From Flammula alnicola (Eukaryota; Basidiomycota; Agaricomycetes; Agaricales; Strophariaceae): a DNA stretch of 36,208 nucleotides. This document shows, piece after piece, positions 8,410-19,499 of this stretch (position 1 is its first letter; each line of letters opens with the position of its first letter). Position numbers and translations under genes: made by a program. Below the pieces are notes generated by a model. It was given only the letters and a program-made list of their open reading frames with translations, did no database searches and had not been told where the DNA came from. The stretch lies in contig JADNRV010000429.1 of assembly GCA_015499995.1 (NCBI GenBank), forward strand, positions 1 to 36,208, given 5' to 3'.

Positions 8410-11256
8410 ACGTGTAGGTTCAATCACCGTAGCTGCTGAACCTACACCAGAAGACTTTGACCTTGAAGATTTATTAAGGTTCGAAGAATTTCTTGGTCTA
8501 GGAGTATCCGACAGTACAAATTCTACACCAGAATTGGAATCAGTCACCTATGATGTAAGGGAGTTAATGCAACAAATAGACCCTCTTTCAAAATTAATAG
8601 AAAGCCAAGATAAGATTGAGCTAAGCCCTTATCTTGAAACCCTACGCCCATGCACAGAAGAAGAAATAATAATTTCTAGAACTGCTAGAAATTTACTCTT
8701 TGGAATAAAGGATGGCACCTCAGTTACATCACAAAAATCTCCGGATTCAAACAATAAACTTCTAGACATATCAACATCTAAGAAAGACGAAATTCTTTTA
8801 ACAAATCGACAGCTGTCAAAACTTTGGCATGACACTCATCACAACAGAATCGACAACGAATCTCTTCTATCTGATCGACAGCTGTCAAAGTTGCCGCATG
8901 ATACCCATCACAACGAGATCAACAGCGGTGAGAAAATATTTAGCCATTTTAGGTATCTTGAGATCATTAACTCAAACTCTGGGTCACAAGATTTACCTGG
9001 TACCGAAATTCCTAAAGAACTCAACTCTGACCTAAAAAGGGACTCTGAGATAAGAAAAGAGTATAAAAACCCTATGGAAATTACAGAGAATACTCCAGAA
9101 ACAATTTTACAATCCCCAGCACCCCAATCTTCCATGTCTAACTCTGTTATCAACTTTAACGCTCCTCAGTATGCCGAAGCTGCAATAGCCACCCAGCACA
9201 CCACACAGATCATTCGATCGATCACTGATCAGATTGACCGCCTCGAGCCGATCACTTTAGAATCGCCTCGTGGTACTCTGATTGGCGTAGGTCTTGCCAA
9301 AGGCTCCAAATATGCTTTTGCTGAATTTTCCCTCTTGAACACTCAGCTCAGCACCATTCGTGGAAATACCTCACTTTCCATGACTGGCGACGCCTATCTG
9401 CACCTCCAATTCCACAAGAACGACCGATGCATATGGGATTTCTTTGTCCCGCTGGACAACAACGCAGATCCGTGCATGTCCGAGGATGCCGCCGGAGCAA
9501 CTGATCTGCTCGCACGTGATCGTGCCAATGCCAACATTGACAGTGTCTCTGCCATCAGAACCGCCGTTCTGATTGCACGTGACCTCGTTGATGCCGCCAA
9601 CCATTCCGTTTCCGCCTCTACCACCACTAGCGCTCATCAGGATGAGTCGCTTCCTCTCCATCCTTTTACGCACAACTCTCAGGATGACTCTCTGCTTACA
9701 CAGACTGCCGATACCTCCATCTTCAGCTCCTCAATCCTGGGGGGCCTCATTTCGAACGCCGCAGATGGACTGGATGGGTGAATTTTGGGCAAAACCAAGG
9801 TACATGATACGAACTCAGTTTCATACCAAACATCTGATGAACATTGGGCTATCGATCAGCAGGAAGATGCTGCGCGAGCCACAGCAGATGCCCCTCTTGC
9901 CCCTCATTCACCAATCTCTCGATCCAATGCACTTCGCTCATCTGCCCTTAGCTCGCATTCTTTCAACGAGCCCACGCACTACACACAGGATGACATTCCA
10001 TTCGCACAAACCATGGACACCCAAGTTTTCCATCGCTCGCCCCTTGACGGCCTCGTTTTGAACGCCGCGGAAGGATTAGATGGATGAATTTTGGGCAGGA
10101 CCGAGGTATGTGATGTGAATTCGATTCCGTATCGACAATCTAACAAAATTTGGGCTATCGACAAGCAGGGAGACACTGCACCAGCCGCAGTAGATGGGCC
10201 TCTTGCCCCTCACTTGTCCAACCCTCGCTCAATTGCTCTTCGTCCATCTGCCTCTCGCTTGCTGCCTTACGATGGAACCAAGAAGCATTCGCTGATGACG
10301 AACCATGCTTACACCCCTCGGATTATGATGCTATCGTGGATCACATGCCCCATGGTGAAATCGATTCAGACACCATGGAAGGATGGGTTGCACGTACCTT
10401 GGACAAGGCCAGGGTAAGCACAAAGCACCAAATTCTACTTCGCTCAGCTAACAAGCCTCGGACTACCATTCAGGAGGGAGAGCTCACCTCGCAGCACAAC
10501 ACAGCTGCCCAAGAGGTTGCCCAGACCACTGCAGATGGACCCCTCACTGTCCGCTCTCTCGATGACTGTCCCATCACTGTCTGCTCCCTCGACGACCATT
10601 CCATCACTGCCCACTCCCTCGAAGCTCATCCTCTCACTACTGGTTCCCCCAACTCTCACCTACCCCCTTCGAACACAACCACAGACTCAACGCAGGTCGA
10701 CACCATACACATTCGTACTTCAGACTTCGACTCAACCATGGAATGCTCGCTTTATAGTGACATCGATTCAGATTCCGCAGAAGGACGCATAATGGGAATA
10801 GCCCCAGTACGCACTGCAACATCGCCGCTACATCCATTATCTAATGATAATGGGACTATCGTTCAGCATGGAAATTCTGCACTGCAGCCCAGTACGACTG
10901 CTCAGGAGAATACACAACCTGCGGAAGGACCAACTTTGACACAAGTCGAGGTATGTTCAACATTATCAATTTCACGGCAAACTGCTGAAGATAATATCGT
11001 TCATCAGGCAGAGTCTGCATCGCAGCTCAGCACGGCAACCCTAGACACTGCGCGCGCTGCATTAGAAAGCCTATTTGGCCCAAGATCCATTGCCTCTCGC
11101 CCTCGACAACCTCTTCCAACTCGATTCCCTTTGAATAGACCACCCACACCCCCCATTCATCATGCGCCAATGCCGGATCCATGAATTAAGCCCCCTCATG
11201 CATTTACGTTGGAACTACCCATATACCCTACTTGTGCATCTATGCCAGAGTTGCCA
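8410..11256 (+). pseudogene. Ty3 spacer protein, first part (between protease and RT)
   Basis: Coding-like sequence continuing from the protease: frame 2 to about 10300, then frame 1. Stops are TGA only (9779, 10085, 11182). The first 250 residues are acidic and charged, with a repeated RQLSKLxHDTHHN block (8805-8930). A folded-looking segment around 9240-9460 reads LESPRGTLIGVGLAKGSKYAFAEF and so on. After it, low-complexity Ser/Thr/Asp-rich sequence contains two copies of a module with a NAA(D/E)GLDG core (about 9735-9830 and 10040-10150). I do not recognise a known domain. The SINE is inserted at 11256; the frame resumes at 12389 once the SINE and one TSD copy are removed. It may be part of an extended Pol or a separate product. 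Confidence 0.6.
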
Positions 11257-12343
11257 AGGGGCCACAGTAGCCCAGTGGTTTTGATCACTAAAGACCTGTT
11301 GAGGTGGCTGTGCAGCTGCTGGAAAGGTTGTGGGTTCGACTCCCGCTCATCCCTTCTACCTGATTACAAAGGAAGGAGTTTGTGACAAACAGTTGGTTAC
11401 AGTCACAATCGGTACTGCATGCCGGTAAACGGCTGTAGGACTAAGGCTGGATGTCATGATCCTCCGGCTGAGTGGGATGCGGATCTCTGGGCCTGGCAAG
11501 CCCGCGGCATATCGGGGGGGAACATTCACCATATCCCAAATTGGCTGGCTTGATACACCAGTCGTACCCATTACGGGAGCGAAAGCACAGGGGGCAGTAA
11601 GTGGGGGTAGTTTATATAGAACAAGCCAAACGTCCTGAGAAGGGCCAGGCCACCCTCCACCATGAACTCCCGGTCCAGCTGCTTACTGGCATAAACCGGA
11701 TTAGTAAGGGTTGTTAGTTGGCAATTTGATGGCAGGGGCCCAACAGACTCGGGCTTGGTCCTGTAGACTGTGCCCAAAGGGGTCCCCACCAGGGATCTTC
11801 AGCGGGTGGTTGTAATTCGGACCTGGGTTACCCGGTCCCATACTGGGAGCTTGTAGGGGGTTCGCCCTGGGGCGTTAGTTGACACTCTGGGAGGGAGGCC
11901 GTCCGTTCTAAGAAATGGAGGGCGGAAGAGTTCCTGGACTGATGCGCACCAATATGGGAAACCAAGCTGGAAATAACTCCGTGCTGAGATCTGTCTGTCG
12001 GATCGATTCTCGGACACACAACACGGTTGGTTGCTGGCAAGGCAGAGAGTGGGAACAGATGGGAATCCACGCCGGTTGGCTTCAGCGAACCATCTGCCCT
12101 GCAACGGGAAACCGAGTAGCTGGGGCTCTATAATAACTCCCTGGTGAGACGCGAGCCGTAGTGGGCCAAGGCAGTCCCTTGTGACCCAGCTTGAGAGCAC
12201 TAAATCCTCTGTCGGTTCACTCAGCTGACTAGGCCGGGTATTGAATCTAAGTTGATTCCAAGTGGCAGCGCAAGCTGCTGTCTGCCCCGCAAGGGTGCAA
12301 GGCATAGGGTCTCTCTTCGGAGGGGCCCTACATTTGAAATTGA

Positions 12344-12373
<30 letters not shown>
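11257..12373 (+). mobile_element. Long SINE with tRNA-like head and LINE-like 3' tail
   Basis: Flanked by perfect 15-bp direct repeats ATGCCAGAGTTGCCA (11242-11256 and 12374-12388) and ending in about 24 A residues (12350-12373), so it is a retroposed copy. It begins with a tRNA-like region carrying box A and box B, followed by about 1 kb of body with no convincing ORF. The last bases before the tail, AAATTGATGATTTAAAA, differ by one base from the end of the LINE at 3786. Its length of 1117 bp is well above usual SINEs. Removal rejoins the Ty3 frame exactly. Confidence 0.9.
11258..11350 (+). other. tRNA-like promoter head of the SINE
   Basis: Box A-like TAGCCCAGTGGT (about 11267-11278) and box B GGGTTCGACTCCC (11332-11344) are in the right order for an internal RNA polymerase III promoter. 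The spacing of about 65 bp is longer than in a standard tRNA (30-60) but usable in SINEs. A full cloverleaf was not found, and the parent tRNA is not identified. Confidence 0.7.
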
Positions 12374-12374
<1 letters not shown>

Positions 12375-12913
12375 TGCCAGAGTTGCCATTGTCATCGTCT
12401 CTCCTACAAACACCACTGTCATCTAAGTCTCGTGCATACGCCCTTTCACCAATTGATGAATTCGGCATTGAACTCTTGCAACCAGAGTCCGTCGAGTCAT
12501 CATCAATGCACCTTGACCCGCCTTACGTCCCCACCTCCAATATACGTTCTGTTCTTGCATTGACCATTCAACCCTCTGAGTCTCCCTCTTTCACGTCCTC
12601 TATGCCATCATCTTCCTTGAGCAACCAGGGTAACACCGCTGGAGCTTTTGTCATGTCCTCTATGCCATCCTCTCCATTGAGCAACCAGGGTAACACCGCT
12701 GGAGCTTCTGTCAAGTTGGAGGAATCCATGTCACCATCTCTTTCGAGTCGCATGAGTGAAACCCCTCAAGTTCTTACCCTCACTCGAAGTGTGATAGCAC
12801 TACCTGATATACAGGAGATCCTTAGGTCCAGTATGTTACAAAAGCCTGTCTCTAATGATAGTGACTCACCAAATATACCTAAAGCTTCCCCTTTGCTACT
12901 GTCTACCCAATGA
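12374..12913 (+). pseudogene. Ty3 spacer protein, continuation after the SINE
   Basis: Open frame of about 180 codons ending in TGA at 12911-12913. With the SINE and one TSD copy removed it continues directly from the upstream frame (the PELP residues are encoded by the TSD). It is Ser/Pro/Thr-rich with a duplicated SSMPSS(S/P)LSNQGNTAGA block (about 12597-12720). No domain is recognised. The next spacer ORF starts one nucleotide upstream of this stop (ATGA overlap at 12910), which may reflect a frameshift or a genuine overlapping start. Confidence 0.6.
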
Positions 12914-15123
12914 ACAAGGCGAAGCATCTTCTTGACACGCCACCTGGTCTAGCACCACCTAAGCACCTTCGTCTTCACAACGCTATTCCGGCTACACCTT
13001 ATACATTCGATATTCGACCTCGAGCTCCCTATATACTAGCTTATGGCTCCTTCACTCCAATCAAAACTGGTTATCCACATTCCCTTCCCTTAATCCATGA
13101 CTATCACGTATTCATGATGCATGCTGTCAGTGTCGACCCACATCGCCGATTTGCGTACAGAAACCATAGCCTTTTCAACCATGCACCCCTTATCATCACC
13201 CTTCCATCCTTATCCAATAATGACCTTTACTTCCCACTCCCTTCTATGCAACTCGAGTTCGTTGAAGATGTTATATCTCTTCTCAGAGGCCAACATTCCC
13301 AACACGATGGTCTTCCTATTCCCCACGAACTTTTGATGTATCAGATGAAGTTCACTGTCGACAAAAACGCTGACCCTGTCTACCGATTCCCTCTTATCGA
13401 AAGCCTCTTCGCTCTTGCTGTGTTCTGGTTTGCAGAAGAACACTTCCCTGACTCAGACTCGGATGAACCTTCACATTCGCATTACTTGCAGTGACAACCT
13501 GTTTATGATAACACCAGCTCGGACATGGACAACTTTCTCGACTCAGACTCTGATTCGTACTGGGACAGTCTTTCTACTTTGGAAACCCTCTCGAGCTCAT
13601 CCTCTGATTCTCCAAAGCTTTCGCCATTAGAGCTGGAGTTTAAGGATGGAAAGGCGCCTGTCAGATTATTGTTCAATGAGTATGTTACAGTATCTCCTTC
13701 TGATACTCAAGCTAATCTATCTCAATCTCCTTCTAGCAACCCGATTGTTGCAATCAAGTCCGAATCTCCACCTCCATCCCTTGATTATCCCTACAATTAC
13801 GATACCTTTGCTGAGCATGAAGGTCATTCACTTGTCATTGGCGTCATCACTTATGGACCCTTCCCCTTTGTACCAACCTCTGAAATCTACTCTTCATCCC
13901 AACTACTCTTAGCTCACACCTATCGTGCACATTTCATATCTACAGACGAACTTGACGCTCGAGAAAACTTCATTTATGAAGGCGCTGATAGTCTCACATA
14001 CCAACAAGACTTCAATCTCGATCTTCCTGCTCCTCTCAAAGACCCCTTACCTGACGACTTCACACTTTTCATCCAATGTTTTGAACAATATCTTCAGGGA
14101 TATTCGCCAGAGAAATATGGGATTGAGCTACCACTTTTGGTTCTTGATGACAGAGAACTCTGTGGATACGACCAGACTGGAGAGCCTCTATACCGCTTTA
14201 AGGGTGCTGAGAAGCTTATCGCCACCGCTGTGTCTAGAATTCGAAGCAAGAAGCTTCATCGTCGCTTGCCCACCACCCCTCCTGATTACGGAGACCTCGT
14301 TCTTGCCAGCTACCCACTTATCAACCACGAAAATGATATCGAGTTCATTCCCCCACAAATCCCTTACCACCGAGTCGTCTTCTCTGATGACAAACCACGA
14401 GACGAATGTGACGATGGCAGTACCCTTTATTACTATGGAATGCTTGGTTGCTGTGAGGCTTTTCGCTTCCACTACCATTGGCCTTCTCTTTATGACCCTC
14501 TTGTTAACCTGGCCTCTACCACATTTGAACTTTTCCTACTCCATGCCCATCCCTGAGCTAAGAGACTCCCAGACGAGCCAACACCTGACTGGGACAGCCT
14601 TCTTTTTCCCCGGAAATTTCACGAAGTCTTTCCAGACCACACTCCAACTTCGCTATTGGAGAGCGTTCACGCTACTGACAAGAAATCTCCCAACCTCTGG
14701 GCTCATCGAATTCGACATCTTCTTTCATGTTGCAAATCCCTCGGACTTCTTCTTAACAGCATTGAAGATGTATTCATATGCATGGGATTTCCCCGTGGAC
14801 TTCGAGACTACATGTTACATCGATCCCTCAATACCTGTCTCAATTTTACCCATTCCTATATCCTCCAAACATTTGAAGCCTATTATCTTACTGCCGCATA
14901 CGAATTCTTTCTTCTTGAACATGACTCTACCATTGCTCGCTACATACTCAACATTCTCCATATGTTCTTTCCTCGTCCCTTTTATCTCGCCTCTGTCATG
15001 GAGAATATCTGTGTCGTCATCGATCCTCCCAATGAGTCGATCTCGATCCTCGAATCTGATGAGGAGCTCGACAGAGATGTCGAAATGTACCAGATGGATT
15101 GATACATTGATCGGTATGTCTGA
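12910..15123 (+). pseudogene. Ty3 spacer protein, duplicated acidic module
   Basis: One frame from the ATG at 12910 to about 15123, interrupted only by TGA at 13492, 14554, 15100 and 15121. Two successive segments look like diverged copies of one module: residues around 13230-13440 and 14050-14240 share the pattern hydrophobic helix, L(L/Q)G, P(I/L)...L, D...(D/E)P(V/L)YRF, E.L.A.AV. Each is followed by an acidic DSDS stretch or an LD(D/S) region. A third segment (14570-15100) is hydrophobic and rich in Tyr/Leu and ends in an acidic tail. I do not recognise the fold. It lies between protease and RT of a Ty3 element, so it may be a structural or accessory part of the element's polyprotein. Confidence 0.6.
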
Positions 15124-16100
15124 AATCTTTCAATCTAGATATCAGAAACTTATCCTGTATCAGTTTCCTTTACTAGATGCCTTCTTTTCTCACTCGATAT
15201 CTTCCTTTCTTGCCTTTCTCTTACCCTCTATGCCTTTTCCCTTGAAACTAGAATCCTATGTCTATCCTCTCTACTCTGATTATCGAATTTTATCCTTTAC
15301 CTCTAACTCTTTTTCATATGATCCCTTTTACCTAGATTTCTTTAACGCTTGGCCGTACATTTCCAGTTTTAAACCTACGTTTCAAATCTATCCTTTTAAC
15401 TTTAGCTTGTTCACAAATATGGACACTTATGTTGATTACGGATCACAACCTACTAGATATGTTGAGAATCCATCTTTTACTTCTGACTTTGATTCTAAAT
15501 TAAGTCTTAAGTCTTCGGAAAGTCCTATTAAGCCAGAACACGATCAAATAAAATTATCAACCTTAACTAATCATTTAATCATGTTCCCTGCAGATGCTGA
15601 ATCGAAACTTAATTATTACGACTTAAACTCTATCATGTTCCCTGCAGACGCTGAATCAAAACTTAATTATTATGACTTAAACTCTATCATGTTCCCTGCG
15701 CGCCTCCCAAATTATTCCTTCATTCCGAATTTAATATCTTCACCACCAGACATTAAACTATCATCCCTTCCTCAAACTCATGTTACTTTGAATACACTGG
15801 AAAAGAGAGAAGAAACTTGCAGGATTAACTACCCATCAAATTATCTAATTCAAGTTCTTCCATCCAAAAAGGAAGAAATGGAACCAGACTGGAAATTATT
15901 CATAGACTTGGAAGAAAATCTGCACAAAATTGAAACTCAAGTTGATTTTCATCTAGAAAATGATGATATATATATCCTTTGCCCCTTCTCTGATAAATCT
16001 GGGGAAGACAGTGCCTTATCATTCACCGCCTATAAGCGCGTTGATAAAAAAATCCACCCTGTATCAACTTCATTTCCTCCTGACTGTCATGTCACTCGCC
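15124..16100 (+). pseudogene. Ty3 spacer to RT linker with 57-bp tandem repeat
   Basis: Coding-like in frame 2 with no stop until 16183; only this C-terminal part of the long frame-2 ORF is credible, since upstream it overlaps the frame-1 module. The first 300 nt give a Phe/Tyr/Leu-rich segment, the rest a charged linker toward RT. Within it lies a tandem duplication of about 57 bp (15580-15690; protein MFPADAESKLNYYDLNSI twice, then a partial third). A shift into frame 3 occurs near 16100. Confidence 0.6.
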
Positions 16101-18066
16101 AAATTCCAAGATCCCCTCTTAACTCTACCACCTCTACCATTTCATCCACCCAATTTTGTGCCCACAACAAAAATCACTCATGAAAGAATGAAGGAATTAA
16201 AAGTAAACTCAAAAGGATTTCTGTGGCCTGAAGAAGAGAAATTATTCCAGAATATCATGGTACTTAATGAAGCTGGAATTGCTTTTGAAGATGCTGAACG
16301 TGGTACTTTAAAAGAATCTTACTTCTCACCTTACGTCATCCCAACTGTCAACCATACCCCTTGGGAATACAAAAAATATCCCCATACCACCAGGAATTAT
16401 GCCCAAAGTAATGGAAGTATTCAAGCTCAAAATAGGAGCTGGAGTATATGAACAAAGCCAATCTTCATACTGATCATGATGGTTTGTGGTACTAAAGAAG
16501 AATGGAAAACTTCGGATTGTTCATGATCTTCAACCACTAAACAAAATTACTATTCGAGATGCAGGAATGCTTCCTATAGTTGATGATTTTGTTGAAGGAT
16601 TCGCAGGACACCAATGCTATACAGTATTTGATTTATTTTGGGGTTTCGACGCTAGAAAGATTCACCCTAGAAGCAGAGAGCTTACTGCATTCATGACCCC
16701 ATTAGGACTGCTTCAGATAACCTCCTTACCCACTGGATTTACCAACTCGCCCACCGAATTTCAGAAATGCATGGTCATGGTACTTCAAGATGAAATGCCA
16801 CATGTAGCCAATATATTCATTGATGATCTCCCAATAAAAGGGCCGAAAACAATGTACCTGGATTCTGATGGACAACCAGAAGTTTTGAAAGAGAACCCTG
16901 GAATTCGTCGCTTTATTTGGGAACATGCTCAAGATGTACATCAAGTTATGCACCATGTCAGTTGCGCAGGAGCTACATTTGCTTCCAACAAAGCCCAGAT
17001 TTGTTTACCTGAAGTTCTTATTATCGGTCAACAGTGCAATGCAGATGGAAGAGCACCAGACACTGAGAAAGTATCCAAAATACTCAGCTGGCCACCCCTA
17101 TCAACACCCAAAGAAGTTCAGCAATTTCTTGGCCTATGTGGAACTGTGCGAATCTGGATTCCAAATTATTCCCAAATTGTCCGACCCCTTACTGAATTAT
17201 ACCATATTGGGAAAGAATTTATATGGGATGAACGCCGCCAGGCTGCATTTTCAAGAATCAAGGAATTGATAACATCTGCTCCCACTCTTCATCCTATTGA
17301 TTATACTTCTGACAATCCTGTAATCCTTTCAGTTGATTCAAGCAATGAAGCTGCTGGCATGATACTGTCCCAAATAGATAATGAAGGACACCGTTGACCA
17401 GCACGATATGGATCAATCCCCATGAGTGAAAGAGAGTCCAGCTATTCACAGCCCAAGCTAGAATTATTTGGATTATATAAAGCTCTAAGAAAATGGCGAT
17501 TGTACATTATTGGGATAACCAACCTTCACATTAAAGTTGATGCACAATATATCAAAGGAATGCTGAATGAACCAGACTTACAACCAAATGCAGCTATAAA
17601 TCGATGGATTCAAGGGATCCTAATGTTTGATTTTAAACTCATACATGTCCCTGCAGAGAAACATAAAGGACCTGATGCTCTTTCACGAAGACCTTTAGCT
17701 CAAGGAGAAATTGCTGAAGATGATGATGATTCTTGGCTAGATGACATCGCCTTATTAACCCTGCTTCCATATCAAAACTTTCCTCCATTTCCAACACACC
17801 TTACATCCCAAAATCCTCTCTCTAACACATTTAATCCCAACCTCCCTGTAATTTATTCTGCTCGAGCAACTCAAGATAAATTGCTCCGAGATATTCGCCA
17901 ATTTCTATCAACCTTAGAATCACCTATAATCAACAATGTACAAGCCAAACGTCGATTCCTTTCCAAAGCCATGGAGTTTTTCATCAAAGACACAAAGTTA
18001 TATAAGAGAAATGGAAGCCGATCACCTCTCTTAGTCATATTTGATGGAAAACAAAAGCAATCATTC
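16101..18066 (+). pseudogene. pol: Ty3 pol: reverse transcriptase and RNase H
   Basis: Begins with the conserved upstream block FLWPEEEKLFQNIMVLNEAG, with a frameshift near 16370 inside the following EYKxxPxPPG segment. RT follows: SSY-S-WFVVLKKNGKLRIV with TGA at 16471 and 16477 exactly where arginines are expected, then VHDLQPLNK, TGFTNSPTEFQ and the catalytic FIDD (16816-16827). The connection block PNYSQIVRPLTELY leads to RNase H: VDSSNEAAGMILSQ (first D), a PKLEL E, and IKVDAQYIKGML. TGA at 17395 replaces an arginine before PARYG. Typical Ty3-family VPAEKHKGPDALSRRPL ends the domain. The last part (17780-18066) is the linker to integrase, with a frameshift just before 18066. Catalytic residues are present, but the enzyme cannot be made. 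Confidence 0.93.
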
Positions 18067-18994
18067 TAATGCATGCCCATGAAAACCTTGGACATCGAGG
18101 CATTCAGACTGTCTATGAAGTCATTCATAACCATTTCTATTGGCCTCACATAAGAGCAAATGTTCACCATCATGTCCGTTCCTGTCATGAATGCCAAGTA
18201 CGAAGTCTAAAGAGACTGGAAGTGCCATTAACTATTTCAGCACCCACTAGATTATTCTTTAAAGTCTATATTGATAACTTCTTCTGGAACTTTATTTATT
18301 GCTGATATGGAGCTCCACTCAAAGTTGTAACTGACAATGGACCAGAAGTCAAACAAGCATTCGATAAACTTCTAAAGCGCATGAACATCCCTCAAATATG
18401 CATAACACCCTATAATCATCATGCAAACGGAGTAGTAGAATGCGGCCACTTTATTCTTAGAGAAGCTATTATTAAAGCTTGCCAAGGAGACCTACGCAAA
18501 TGGCCTGATCACATAGCAGAAGTAGTTTTCGCTGACCGCGTCACTATAAGCCGAGTAACTGGATTTTCCCCATTTCAACTTCTTCACGCCACAGAACCAA
18601 TCTTACCGTTAGATCTTGCAGAAGCTACCTTTTTAGTCGAAGAATTTAAAGCAGGGATCTCAACATCAGATCTCTTGGCTCTTTGATCAAGACAGATTGC
18701 CAAACATCCCAAAGACATTGCATGAGCTGCGGCAACACTAAAGAAAGCACGATTTGCATCTAAAGAACAATTTGAGAAGCGATTCAGAAAGCGTATGGTA
18801 AGAAATACATACCAGCCAGGAGAATTAATACTGGTTCAGAATACGGCTATTGAAATGTCACATGATAGGAAGCATAAACCACAATATTTGGGACCTTACA
18901 AGGTATACCAAACCACCAAAGGAGGGAATTATAAACTACGAGAACTCGATGGAACACCACTAAGAAACACCTATAATGCTTTTCGCCTACTACC
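18067..18994 (+). pseudogene. pol: Ty3 integrase with partly deleted catalytic core
   Basis: Frame 3. An HHCC zinc finger is clear (H-x3-H...C-x2-C, 18072-18210). The catalytic core has the first Asp region (VYIDNFF), then jumps within a few residues to the segment after the second strand (YGAPLKVVTDNG, second Asp) and ends with the Glu region NGVVECGHF. About 35 residues between the first and second Asp are missing relative to family members. TGA codons at 18303, 18684 and 18723 replace expected arginines. A GPY/F-like C-terminal block (YLGPYKV...GGNYKLRELDGTPL...AFRLLP) is present. No chromodomain is seen before the TIR element cuts the gene at 18994; the frame resumes at 21133. Confidence 0.9.
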
Positions 18995-19499
18995 CTGTAC
19001 TTTACAGTCCCCCACCTGTCCACATGGACTCCACGGACTCCACAGAATTCCATGGACTTTTTGTGGACTTTTAACTTAATGGTGTTTTTCCTAATTTTAG
19101 AAAAATTAGTCCACGGATGTCCATGGACAGTCCACACAAAGTCCACACAAAGTCCACACAAAGTCCACACAAAGTCCAGAGGCATGAAATTAGCAGTAAA
19201 TATCATGTTTGTGGACTTTTGTGGACTTTCATGGACTTGGGACTTAGAGCAAACTTAGAGTTCCATTGAATTGAAAGAAATACCTAAGTCCATGGACAGT
19301 CCATGGACTCTCTGTGGACTTCTGTGGACTTGGAATTACAATGAAACAATACAATTAAATAAATAGATAATATTTAAAAAAAACTATTAAAATACATGAA
19401 ATAAACTAAGGTACATAATGGGGCCAGCAGTGGTCAACTGCAGCAGGGGGAGGGGGAATATAGGGCGACGTTAGTGGGCATCTTGGCCGCTGCATCATC

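Noticed and set aside
13925..15100. N-terminal half of a 752-codon frame-2 ORF (13925-16183)
   Set aside because: It overlaps the frame-1 spacer protein, which shows acidic modules, duplication and the element's TGA decay; the frame-2 translation is Leu/Ser/Thr/Phe-rich shadow. Only the part after about 15124 is kept.
6001..18994. TGA read as arginine or as programmed readthrough (code change)
   Set aside because: The last Ty3 codons use TAG, other genes here use TGA or TAG as real ends, and the LTR pair shows ordinary CpG decay; mutation explains the pattern more simply.
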